DNA of 64,000 bases, taken from positions 34,470,386 through 34,534,385 of the forward strand of contig JAVGWX010000011.1 of assembly GCA_036924085.1 (NCBI GenBank), written 5' to 3'. How positions within the stretch are numbered: position 1 is the stretch's first letter; each line of letters starts with the position of its first letter. A program made the position numbers and the translations under genes. Shown piece by piece: positions 41,231 through 51,989 of the stretch. The notes beneath the pieces were generated by a model, which saw only the letters and a program-made list of their open reading frames with translations, did no database searches and was not told where the DNA came from. Origin of the DNA: Ariolimax columbianus (lineage: Eukaryota > Mollusca > Gastropoda > Stylommatophora > Arionidae).

Positions 41231-42435
41231 CCAACATACAATGTTCGAAATCACTTCGTGTCCATTTTGATGTAGCATAACGGGAATATTTCTGGGTATG
41301 AACAGACGAACATAACGGATAGGCAAAACTGGTTGATTAGCATCCTGTCAGTCTCGAGAGACAATATAATCTACGCTAGAGAGAGGGGACTTAGCCTGTT
41401 GTTGCCTTAGCTTTCGCCGCACACGTTTGGAGTTTGTATCTTGACGCATCTTGGTTTCCCGTGATTTCCAAATGGATGTTGGTGCGAATCTACAGCCTCT
41501 CACATCCAGAGTGCAGTGGTCGCCGCGGAAGCTGCTGTATGGTTGACAGCAAGCCTCTGGCATAGGGCCTCTCCTACACAAACGTATCCATAGCAACACC
41601 TTCTCGTGGGTGACCCTGTTGTTTAATGAGTTTGCTATTGGGACGACAGAGTACCTGGTGGTATAACCAGGCGTGGAGCAGTTTGGGGCCCCTTAAGGTG
41701 ACAGCGCAGTACCCACCGACGAGTGGAATATGTTCTAGCTGTTACCAACCCAAACCCCATCCATGGGTTAAATCTTCTTCTCATCTGTTGTCTGCCTTTC
41801 TACACAACTTTTCTTTATCCAACCTACGATACCTCTACCAAGGATCCGATTATGGTAGAGGCACTCAGAGAGGATGCGGGCCTAACCCAACATCCCAGCA
41901 GCAGCGAGAGCACCGGGTGATCTGACATTGCAATACCATCGGAGTGCGCTCTGACTCTAGGGGTGGAGAGGTGGGGCGGAGCCATTGGATCTCATTGGAA
42001 ATTAGAAGCTTTGTGGCGTGGGAGGTCGTGGGGCAGATCGTAAAGACATAGTGTGCAGGACGTGACACAGTCATGAGAAAAAGACGTAAATACAGAATAG
42101 AGAAGCACCTGTCGCTAGCAAAGGAGCTATGTGAACCCCACCTGACACACCACCTGACCCCCCCCCCCACCCCCCACACCCCCCCCCCCAATCGACGCAG
42201 CGAACCTGCAAATGATCAAGGAAAGAAATGGCAAAGCCAAATACATCTATCACCTTTGGAGAAAGGCGCTCCCAGTGTGCTCTATTGGGAGGCAGAAGTC
42301 TGCAGCAAACACCCATACTCCATTGTCAAGAAGCCGCCATGTAAAAAAAAACGTAATCTCTGTGCAAATCATCTTCTCCCGACTTACCACGTTAGAATTA
42401 CAAGTCCCTTCCCCCCCCCCCCCCATGATACAATG
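41231..42435. other. Unassigned region with C-homopolymer tracts
   Basis: No gene supported. ATTAGCATCCTGTCAGTCTC at 41337 begins a stretch with a minus-strand frame (41599-41348, basic, Arg/Lys rich) that I do not recognise. Poly-C runs at 42150-42190 and 42411-42424 are low complexity. Confidence 0.4.
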
Positions 42436-42439
42436 CTAC

Positions 42440-42750
42440 CCACCCCAGCCGCTACGACGATAACGTTGTAAAGCTGTTCTAGGGAAACCTCGAGTAACTA
42501 TTACACCGATTCGAGAGGAGCGAACCTCAAATTCGGTGGATTGGTCACGTCTGCAGAATGAACAAAGATCAGCACCCACGGCAGTCAAAGGAAGAACAGA
42601 ACCAAGGATCCAGACCAAGAGAACGACCGCAAGTTAAGACTATCTATTAGAGACAGATGACTGAAACCAGTGGAAGACAGTAGAACATTCCTAGGCCCTA
42701 TTTGGTAACCACCTCTACACCATATCCCAGAAGAGAGCGACTATGTGAGT
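42440..42750 (+). pseudogene. Retrotransposon RT C-terminal fragment
   Basis: Plus-strand FERSEPQIRWIGHVCRMNKD (the RW-GHV-RM box) followed in a shifted frame by KGRTEPRIQTKRTTAS and FGNHLYTISQKRATM, matching the terminal part of non-LTR RT proteins. Clade not determinable. Confidence 0.65.
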
Positions 42751-42829
42751 ATTCAATCAGGTTCTATATTCGGTTTCTAAAGAAGACTTGAATTATTATC
42801 GTTGATGAAGAGCGGAATTTGTTCACGAT

Positions 42830-43312
42830 GATCGTCCGGTGAAAATGTTCCCTGATATCTGAATAGTGAGATCAGACACCCATGTGCAATGGCAGGCGCG
42901 CTAAAAATTCCTTAGAAATAAAAAAAAAGAATAGGCGTTACAGTCGCTGCTCATTCCAGTTAAAAATCTGCTCAATTTGTTCTAGGGATTCTCGCCCCAC
43001 ATGGAGTATGTCGCAAAAAGGGGATTGTGTGGCAAAAACATCAGGTCTTGGTTGTGTAGTTAGCGGAGCGGCATAGATGACGCCTGATAGGCTGCGGGTC
43101 TACCTTGCTCTAATTTACGCTTCCACCACCACTAGTCCCAAAAATAGGCGATCGTATTCCAGGGGCTACCAACCGTTAGGTTGGTAACTGATACTGGGAT
43201 TGACCTGGAAAGTCACCAACGGATTTTAAACTGCAAGAAAATATGAAACAAAAGTAGTCACACCTCCCCACGACGTCTGACACAAGTAGACTGAAGATAG
43301 ATTGACAGACAG
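42830..43312 (+). mobile_element. SINE A, 5'-truncated, full 3' end
   Basis: ATAGTGAGATCAGACACCCA, TCTAGGGATTCTCGCCCCAC, CTGATAGGCTGCGGGTCTAC and ACAAGTAGACTGAAGATAGA are collinear with the copy at 20676-21240. Confidence 0.88.
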
Positions 43313-43530
<218 letters not shown>

Positions 43531-43904
43531 ATCGTTTTAACTGGTTCACTCCGTAGAGCTGAAGTACAGGCTAGCAAACATGCTTGCAGTGCTACAGTGC
43601 CGCCGATATATTGGCTTGAACAATTATCATAATTATCTTTAAAAGTTTCTCAATAGCAAATTTTCTCCAAATTGATAAGTGTATGTGTACTTGCTGCCAA
43701 GAGTTTTACACTGAACAGATAAACGTTCGGGTCCATATTATTCCGAAGTGATTGAGTTAACCATCGCTAGCCAGGGATGAATTGTGCATTTTGTTATGAG
43801 ATTGGCCTACGGATATGTGATGTCTGCTGGCAGGCCGAATCCGGCTCTAGAGCGGTAGTTTGTTCACTCTTATAGTAAGGCTTGGGGAACTGAGATGTCA
43901 GTCC
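43531..43904. other. No feature recognised
   Basis: Nothing supported. Confidence 0.45.
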
Positions 43905-44212
43905 AGTCAACCATAACATACTGATCAGACATGTTATTCAGGGTCAGGCAAAATATATTGACCAAGACCCTCACATTTGCTTCCTCGTTGCTTTACCTGG
44001 AAACGGTCTGTTTTCATTGCAATCTGGCTAACGAGAGAGGAATAGAGATCCCCGTAGTAGTGAATTACACGTAGATGAAGACAAGCATAGCTCAACCGCC
44101 TAAAGGACCCCGGTCCACCCTCATCAGCACACTCGAGGTGTGAGGAAAGCTACTGCGAACCGCCACTTAACGTCCTTTTCAGAGCGCACAACCGAGTTGT
44201 TGTTGTTCGTCC
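43905..44212 (+). mobile_element. Family B element
   Basis: CATACTGATCAGACATGTTA, TTCAGGGTCAGGCAAAATAT, CGCCTAAAGGACCCCGGTCC, CCGCCACTTAACGTCCTTTT. The expected (AAC)n tail is missing; GTTGTTGTTG follows instead. Confidence 0.85.
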
Positions 44213-44989
44213 ATCACGCGTGATGAGGACCGTCTCTTTTTTCATTTTAGCCCTTCCAGTCAAGAATTCTGTGATTCCAGGTTGTGGATGGGTGTCGAGA
44301 TGACTGACAAGTCCAATTTTGGATCTGCATACTCGCAGGCAGTGAGGGCAAAGAAAGTTAGCTTCGCGAGACTGTGATATTTCATGGGCTTTTCTAGCCT
44401 TTTCCGTTGTTCTGCTGCAGTCTTTTTAGAAGCCTCGCATGACACTGCTCCTCTGCGGAGAGCTGTACGCTAGGCTGTACGGTCTTTTGCAGCATCTTTC
44501 CATGTTTCGAGGTTTATGCTGACGGCTGTTAAAGACGAGACGTATTTAGTTTGTCTTTAAAGCGCATTTTTTGGCCTCCTTTTTGGCGTTCGCCCTTCTG
44601 CATCTCGCCACAGAAGATTATTTTTGGCAACTGATAGTCTGGCATGCGAAGCACATGACCCGCCCAGCGAATCTGTGATTGCATCATGGTGGTATCAATG
44701 GTATCTCAAGAACAGAAGTTTCCGGGACCCTGACTTGTCATTTGACACTCATCACCCTCCTGAGACAAAGTGTGTGAAAGTGATTCAGCTTCTTTGCATG
44801 CCACCTGTATACAGTCTGTAATTTACTTGCATATAGCAACACAGAGACCACCACACTTTCAGTTTTATCTGGAGGCTGATGTTATTTCGACGCCCGACGT
44901 TTTTGAGTGTTGTCTGCTAAATGTGACGCTGGCTTTGGCGATTCTGACGTTCATCTCATCATCCAGGACTACATTCTGCGACAATGTAC

Positions 44990-47130
44990 TACTGAGGTAC
45001 GTGAATCTATTTACAACCGTCACTACATTCTGAGACAGTGTACTACGGAGGTACGTGAATCTATTTACAACCGTCACTACATTCTGAGACAGTGTACTAC
45101 CGAGGTACGTGAATCTATTTACAACCGTCACTACATTCTGAGACAGTGTACTACTGAGGTACGTGAATCTATTTACAACCGTCACTACATTCTGAGACAG
45201 TGTACTACCGAGGTATGTGAATCTATTTACAACCGTCACTACATTCTGAGACAGTGTACTACCGAGGTATGTGAATCTATTTACAACCTTCACTACATTC
45301 TGAGACAGTGTACTACCGAGGTACGTGAATCTATTTACAACTTTCACTACATTCTGAGACAGTGTACTACCGAGGTACGTGAATCTATTTACAACCTTCA
45401 CTACATTCTGAGACAGTGTACTACCGAGGTACGTGAATCTATTTACAACCTTCACTACATTCTGAGACAGTGTACTACCGAGGTACGTGAATCTATTTAC
45501 AACCTTCACTACATTCTGAGACAGTGTACTACCGAGGTACGTGAATCTATTTACAACCTTCACTACATTCTGAGACAGTGTACTACCGAGGTACGTGAAT
45601 CTATTTACAACCTTCACTACATTCTGAGACAGTGTACTACCGAGGTACGTGAATCTATTTACAACCTTCACTACATTCTGAGACAGTGTACTACCGAGGT
45701 ACGTGAATCTATTTACAACCTTCACTACATTCTGAGACAGTGTACTACCGAGGTACGTGAATCTATTTACAACCTTCACTACATTCTGAGACAGTGTACT
45801 ACCGAGGTACGTGAATCTATTTACAACCTTCACTACATTCTGAGACAGTGTACTACCGAGGTACGTGAATCTATTTACAACCTTCACTACATTCTGAGAC
45901 AGTGTACTACCGAGGTACGTGAATCTATTTACAACCTTCACTACATTCTGAGACAGTGTACTACCGAGGTAAGTGAATCTATTTACAACCTTCACTACAT
46001 TCTGAGACAGTGTACTACCGAGGTACGTGAATCTATTTACAACCTTCACTACATTCTGAGACAGTGTACTACCGAGGTACGTGAATCTATTTACAACCTT
46101 CACTACATTCTGAGACAGTGTACTACCGAGGTACGTGAATCTATTTACAACCTTCACTACATTCTGAGACAGTGTACTACCGAGGTACGTGAATCTATTT
46201 ACAACCTTCACTACATTCTGAGACAGTGTACTACCGAGGTACGTGAATCTATTTACAACCTTCACTACATTCTGAGACAGTGTACTACCGAGGTACGTGA
46301 ATCTATTTACAACCTTCACTACATTCTGAGACAGTGTACTACCGAGGTACGTGAATCTATTTACAACCTTCACTACATTCTGAGACAGTGTACTACCGAG
46401 GTACGTGAATCTATTTACAACCTTCACTACATTCTGAGACAGTGTACTACCGAGGTACGTGAATCTATTTACAACCTTCACTACATTCTGAGACAGTGTA
46501 CTACCGAGGTACGTGAATCTATTTACAACCTTCACTACATTCTGAGACAGTGTACTACCGAGGTACGTGAATCTATTTACAACCTTCACTACATTCTGAG
46601 ACAGTGTACTACCGAGGTACGTGAATCTATTTACAACCTTCACTACATTCTGAGACAGTGTACTACCGAGGTACGTGAATCTATTTACAACCTTCACTAC
46701 ATTCTGAGACAGTGTACTACCGAGGTACGTGAATCTATTTACAACCTTCACTACATTCTGAGACAGTGTACTACCGAGGTACGTGAATCTATTTACAACC
46801 TTCACTACATTCTGAGACAGTGTACTACCGAGGTACGTGAATCTATTTACAACCTTCACTACATTCTGAGACAGTGTACTACCGAGGTACGTGAATCTAT
46901 TTACAACCTTCACTACATTCTGAGACAGTGTACTACCGAGGTACGTGAATCTATTTACAACCTTCACTACATTCTGAGACAGTGTACTACCGAGGTACGT
47001 GAATCTATTTACAACCTTCACTACATTCTGAGACAGTGTACTACCGAGGTACGTGAATCTATTTACAACCTTCACTACATTCTGAGACAGTGTACTACCG
47101 AGGTACGTGAATCTATTTACAACCTTCACT
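44990..47130. repeat. 54-base in-frame array (~39 copies) within an RT coding region
   Basis: Unit (+ strand) ACCTTCACTACATTCTGAGA, CAGTGTACTACCGAGGTACG, TGAATCTATTTACA; on the minus strand 18 residues (K-VVNRFTYLGSTLSQNVV). The right ~30 units are virtually identical. The left ~7 carry changes (ACCGTC, GTATGTGAAT, TACTGAGG), i.e. divergence is concentrated at one end. Both strands remain open over more than 2.1 kb. Confidence 0.98.
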
Positions 47131-47385
47131 TTTTCACCATTGATCTTGATGATTGGCTCAGTCTACGTTTTGCCAGGAGCTGGTTGGTTCATTATTTCAG
47201 CTTTCTCTGTGTTGATGAAAAGTCCAAAGTTGAAACAGGCTAAGGAGAAATTATCCACACTTTTCTGCAGATCAGCTTCTGAGGCAGCATTTAGGGCACA
47301 GTCGTCAGCAAACAGAAGATATCTGATGGTGTGTGACTTGACCTTAGTTTTTGCTTGAAGCCGCCTTAGGTTGAACAGCTGACCA

Positions 47386-49282
47386 AAATGTACAAATGGA
47401 TCAACCACTACCTCAAACAAAGAGCGGCCAGAGTCCAAGTACAAGGGCAGATGAGCAAAAAGGTGACACTCGAGCAGGGAGTACCCCAAGGGGGAGTACT
47501 GTCACCCACACTCTTCCTGGTATATATAAACGATATTACAGAGAATATACCAAGAAGAGTCCATAGCTCAATGTTTGCAGACGATCTGGCTATGTGGACC
47601 TCTGAAAAGAATCTCACCATAGCAAGAAATCGGATGCAGACGGCCCTAACATCGCTGGAAGAGTGGGCGAACTCATGGCTGGTCAAAATAAACGAGGAGA
47701 AAACCACATGCACAATATTCTCGCTTTCATTAAAACCCCAAAATACCAAATTAAGTCTAAATGGCAAATTCCTGCAGCCAAACGACAACCCAACCTATCT
47801 GGGAGTCACATTTGATCGGCGCATGACATGGAAAAGTCAGATTGAGAGAAACCGAATGAAAGCCAGAGAAAGAATGGCAATCATGAGGAAACTTGCTGGC
47901 ACAAGCTGGGGAGCAGACGAAGGCATACTAAAGAAACTGTACACTGGAAGAGTGAGACCAGTTCTCGAGTATGGCATTGCGGCATGGACAACAGCAGCGA
48001 AGGCGAACTTCGATAAAGTTAGCAAACTTCAAAACCAAGCCATGAGAATTATAACAGGTGGCATGAAGTCAACGCCAATTGTAGAACTTGAAAAGATTAC
48101 AAAATTGCAATCCATGACCGATAGAAGAGACTGCAGAGCCCAGCTATAGTCAGAGAAACTCCGAAGACTGACCGACCATCCAATGCACCAAAAACTAAAC
48201 AATTTGGGAAATGGGAAACTAAAGCGGAGAAACTTTGCAGAAATAGCCAAAGCAAAGATGCACGAAGATCCCATAAACGCACTAACAACACCAAAACCAA
48301 TCCCTACTGTACGAAAACCTACCTGGAGGCAGGATATATTTCCAGAGGTGGTAGAAAACATACCAGGTATTGCAAACCAAAACTGCCAGACTGAAAAAGA
48401 AAGGAGAGATACTACCCTAAGCTTCATAACGAAAAGCTACCCAAGCATGGACTGGACCCATGCATACACCGACGGTTCTGAAACAAATACTACACAGAAC
48501 GGAGGGGCAGGAGCATTCCTGAACCTACCAAATGGCAGAAAAATAACACTGTCATTCGCTACTGGTAAGTACACAAGCAATTTCAGAGCGGAGGCAGAGG
48601 CACTGAGGGCGGCAGTGGAAGAAATGGTGACACACAGTGAAAATGAAAGCCATATAGTCCTGCTTACAGATGCTCTCGCCGTAGTCACAGCGCTAAAAAG
48701 CCAGAAAAATACTGAGCTTAATGACTTAAGAGCAGCACTCTGCAAACTGTGCCAGCAGTCCGCACCAAAAAGGGTAGTGGTACAGTGGGTCCCATCACAC
48801 TGCAACATCCAAGGCAACGAGGAGGCAGACAGAGTGGCAAAAAAAGGTGCAAGACTACCACAAACAGATACTAGTATGACGTACGAAGAGTCAAAACGGC
48901 TTATGAAAGCCAGATACATGACCAAATGGGAAACCGAACATACTGGTTACACCAAAAACGATGCCTATAACCAGTTGAACCGAAGAGAGCAGGTCGTTGT
49001 CTTCAGACTTCGCACTGGCCACAATAGACTGAGGTACCACCTATTCAACAAATTGAAGATAGGGTGTACCGACGAATGCCCGTGCGGTACTGGTAAAATG
49101 ACCGCTGAACATCTGCTGCAGAACTGCCCGACATACGAGGATCAGAGAAAGCACATGTGGCCATCACCAGCGGAACTGCAAGACAAGCTCTATGGCAGTG
49201 GCGACAGCCTCAGGATGACCGCCGCTTTTTTCGAAAAAATAATGGTTACTGTCTGACTGCGTACGCAGAAGAAGAAGAAGAA
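47386..49282 (+). mobile_element. RNase H-bearing I-like retrotransposon, 5'-truncated, one in-frame stop
   Basis: One plus-strand frame from 47388 to 49256 (623 codons) broken only by TAG at 48147-48149. RT part: RVQVQGQMSKKVTLEQGVPQ, GGVLSPTLFLVYINDI, the catalytic SSMFADDLAMW, YLGVTFDRRMTWKSQIER and RPVLEYGIAAWTTAAK. RNase H: DWTHAYTDGSETNTTQNGGA (first Asp), FRAEAEALRAAVEEM (Glu), IVLLTDALAVVTAL (Asp), VQWVPSHCNIQGNEEADRVA (His/Asp). C-terminal knuckle: DECPCGTGKMTAEHLLQNCP. Endonuclease and the first RT motifs are missing through 5' truncation. It ends with (GAA)n at 49267-49284. GAAC(A/G)GCTGACCA flanks it (47373-47385, 49283-49295). This is the best preserved element in the window; the truncated copy at 19566-20411 is the same family. 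Confidence 0.93.
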
Positions 49283-49782
49283 GAACGGCTGACCATCTAT
49301 ACGATATCTTATGTTGATTCCTATGTCCCCGTCTCTGAAAGCATCAGTCAGCTTTAAAGAGAACAGCATATTGAACCAGGTTGGTACAAGTACACACCCC
49401 TGTTTAACGCCGTTTGTTACTAGAAAGGATTTCAAAATAGCACCCTTTTCCTTAACTCTAGCCCACATTCCATCATGCAGTTGCCGTACCACGTTGACAA
49501 AAATTCATCGGGCAGCCGTACTTTGTCATAATCTTCCTTCTCTGGTGACCTTACGGAATGCATTTGTCAATTTGATGAAGGCAACGTACAGGTCGCAGTA
49601 CCTTTCCTGGCATTTCTCTTGTAGCTGTCTGACAGTAACACCATATCCGCGGTCCCACGCTCTTTCCGGAATCCAGACTTTCCGGTAGAAGACCTTCATC
49701 ACGATGAGATGTGAGGCGATTGTGAAGGATTTTAGCGAATATCTTCTCATTGTGGGCATTTAAAACAACAACAACACACTGA

Positions 49783-50065
49783 CCAAGATCAGAATCTCTC
49801 TTCCATGTAACGTTCCATGTGAATAGCCTGATTTCAGGGCATCCTGGCTGGCGAGATGTGAATCGACGAGATCCCCGTAGTAGTGAGCGTTACGCAGATG
49901 AAGCCAATCACAGCAAAACCGCCTAGAGGATCGAGATCTACCTACGTCAGCATGCTCGGAATGTGAGGAAAGCTACTACAACCTGCCACTTAACGCCCTT
50001 TTCAAGGCGCACTAAAAAGTAAACCTACTCATTATGAGCATTAAACAACAACAACAGCAACAACG
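49783..50065 (+). mobile_element. Family B element with (AAC)n tail
   Basis: CACTGACCAAGATCAGAATC, AACCGCCTAGAGGATCGAGA, CTGCCACTTAACGCCCTTTT, then GAGCATTAAACAACAACAAC. Plus orientation. Confidence 0.88.
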
Positions 50066-50415
50066 ACATAATAAAGTTTGTGTTAACATGGACGGACTGT
50101 AGAAAATGCGATTTGAGCAAGCTGGATGGGCCACGTGACACGTTCAATATTAGCTTATCCATGCCAACTGTAGCTGTGATCCTATACTCCGGCAATAATG
50201 CCCCAAAAAATGCATTAAAAACATTAGTTTCAATTTTGCTTGCCGTGCTCGGGTGCTCCGTGACATTGAGGCCCGATTGGGGCCGAACGGCCTAATGAAT
50301 AAGTAATTATTAGTTTAATTATATGGTTTATTCCCACTTAAACTTTTATAGACCTGTAAAGCTTGCATCGATTTTCAGATGAGTACGTGGGGGCAGAGAA
50401 AATCGATATGCTTCA
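50066..50415. other. No feature recognised
   Basis: A short plus-strand frame (50080-50295) has no recognised domain. Confidence 0.4.
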
Positions 50416-50560
50416 ATCAACAGTGTGTGTGTGTATGTGTGTATGTTGGTGTGTATTATGGACGAGACAATACTCTAATTTGGTGGTATGTGTGTGTGTG
50501 TGTGTGTGTGTGCTTGTAAATGTGTGCATGGTGCAAGTGTGTGTGTATGGGTATGTATGT
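50416..50560. repeat. (GT)n-rich microsatellite
   Basis: GTGTGT runs at 50424-50455 and 50488-50512 with interruptions. Confidence 0.93.
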
Positions 50561-50840
50561 GCACGCGTGAGCTCGTAACCGACTCGCCAATTTTGCAATC
50601 TGACAGCTTCCGGTGGTTACGACTTTAGGGAAGATGAGGTATCTTGAGAGGTTGCTCGGAGTCGAGTGTAATCTCATCAAGCACTTCCTGTTTCCTTCAT
50701 CTACTTCTTCGTTTACATCATTATATTGTTCCTAGTATCTCTTTCCTTCTTCTTCTTCTGTTTTCTTTTGTCTCCTTCCTTCATCTTCCTTCTCGTATTC
50801 TTGGTATCCTTTTACGGGGGACGAGTATGTAGTAGAGTGA
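50561..50840. other. Gene-free, pyrimidine-rich
   Basis: T/C-rich simple sequence at 50685-50812; no gene. Confidence 0.55.
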
Positions 50841-50844
50841 AAAG

Positions 50845-51160
50845 TAGTGGATGAATTGTAGTGGTCATCGACCCATAGCTGCCTAGATCGCTCTATGCCT
50901 CCACGCCATGATCTTGGATACCATCCGGCAATAGTGCAGACTGAATAAGGAGAAAGGATCGTAGAAGGAAAGCTAACTCGGTACCTACAAATGGCTTGCT
51001 GAAGTCGGAAGTGTGGGACCAAACGGTGCAAATATCGCAGTCAATCTGTAAACTACCACACAACGCATTCCGTTCTCCGGACATCGTCCTGATAATTGCA
51101 AAGCCCGTTTCATGGCTTGGTAGTGGGAGTTTGAGAAGTAACGAACAAGAAAAAGCACAA
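50845..51160 (+). mobile_element. Family C element
   Basis: GTAGTGGTCATCGACCCATA, GGCTTGCTGAAGTCGGAAGT, GTGCAAATATCGCAGTCAAT, CGCATTCCGTTCTCCGGACA, GAGAAGTAACGAACAAG. 5' end diverged. Confidence 0.88.
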
Positions 51161-51164
51161 TGGA

Positions 51165-51425
51165 TGACAACAGCCAGTGACTCATAGCTGACTGTTTGTA
51201 TCAAGTTCAGCAGAACACAACTGGCAAAGACCGTGTTCCGCGTCCAAGTGGTGGCCATGGATACAACCTGCATTAATATAATAAGGCTAAGAGAATGTTG
51301 GTCGCAGTGGGAAGGCAAACCCGGTACTCAAGAAACTCGCCGAATGACGCAAATATTACATACTCACTGTAAACTACGACACAGCGCCATAACATTTTTA
51401 TCCGAACAAATGCCGAAGAAGAAGC
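51165..51425 (+). mobile_element. Diverged second family C element, adjacent in tandem
   Basis: CAGTGACTCATAGCTGACTG, AGGCAAACCCGGTACTCAAG, ACTGTAAACTACGACACAGC follow family C order with a deletion in the middle; ends AAGAAGAAGCAG. Confidence 0.7.
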
Positions 51426-51985
51426 AGACATATCTTGTGCATATAAAATTGACTACACGTAAAGGAACTAATGGCCAGAGTGATGTCTTGTATAGCTCAG
51501 CGGAACTTTCCAGATATTGTTGTCCTTTTACAGTTTTGCAATGACGTCTTAGATGCTTCAAATAGCTACTTTCGTTCTGCCCACCCACAGCCTACTGTAG
51601 AGAAAGGCCTCTTGACTCATGTAGAAATCTCTTTGCAATGTCACGTTCCAAGGCTGACTAAATAACGAAACTTGCATGTATCAAGTAACATGTGCAATTA
51701 TAGTAGCATATTTGTGAAACAAAGATGGATATGCGGTTAGTTTAAAAGCAGGATTCTGTGAAAGGATCACTCTCAACAGTGATATGTTGTGTTTTGTTCC
51801 ATGAATTTGTTTTATTTCTCTGTGTGGAGCATGGATTGATAATAAACGTTGGCATAATTCGAGTTCCGTTAGTTAGTCGGCATGGAATGTGACGTTTCAA
51901 TGGGTTTTCCTGGTCAGGCGGTCTATCTAAAGAAGGCCATGGTCCACCAGTCACTAAGCAGGCTAAAAATAGTATGTGACAGCTA
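51426..51985. other. No gene recognised
   Basis: Apparently single-copy sequence between SINE-like elements and the large satellite. No splice-supported exon or RNA gene seen. Confidence 0.5.
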
Positions 51986-51989
51986 CATT

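Larger units (their letters stand above)
44250..49765 (-). pseudogene. CFDP2/RTE-like retrotransposon: 5'-truncated, internally amplified and split
   Basis: Two minus-strand parts of one element. Part 1, 49765-49296: AHNEKIFAKILHNRLTSHRD, a frameshift, VRQLQEKCQERYCDLYVAFI, TNGVKQGCVLVPTWFNMLFS and NIRYRIDGQ. Part 2, 47385-44250: LFNLRRLQAKTKVKSHTIRY, the catalytic LLFADDCALNAASEADLQ, LFINTEKAEIMNQPAPGKT, then VVNRFTYLGSTLSQNVV amplified about 39 times, DDEMNVRIAKASVTFSRQHS, decayed thumb, RWAGHVLRMP and LTACEYADPKLDLSVIST, a variant of the family's C-terminal zinc-finger end. Parts 1 and 2 join in frame across the duplicated target if the plus-strand insert (47386-49282) is ignored. FADD is intact, but earlier frameshifts, stops in the C-terminus and the array make it inactive. 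Endonuclease is absent. It is adjacent to a family B element on the right. Confidence 0.9.

Noticed and set aside
44907..47243. 778-codon plus-strand frame over the 54-base array
   Set aside because: It is the antisense of the minus-strand RT-derived array; the in-frame unit length keeps it open. The minus strand carries the recognisable RT flanks.
48437..48925. Minus-strand 162-codon frame
   Set aside because: Antisense shadow of the well-supported RNase H domain on the plus strand.
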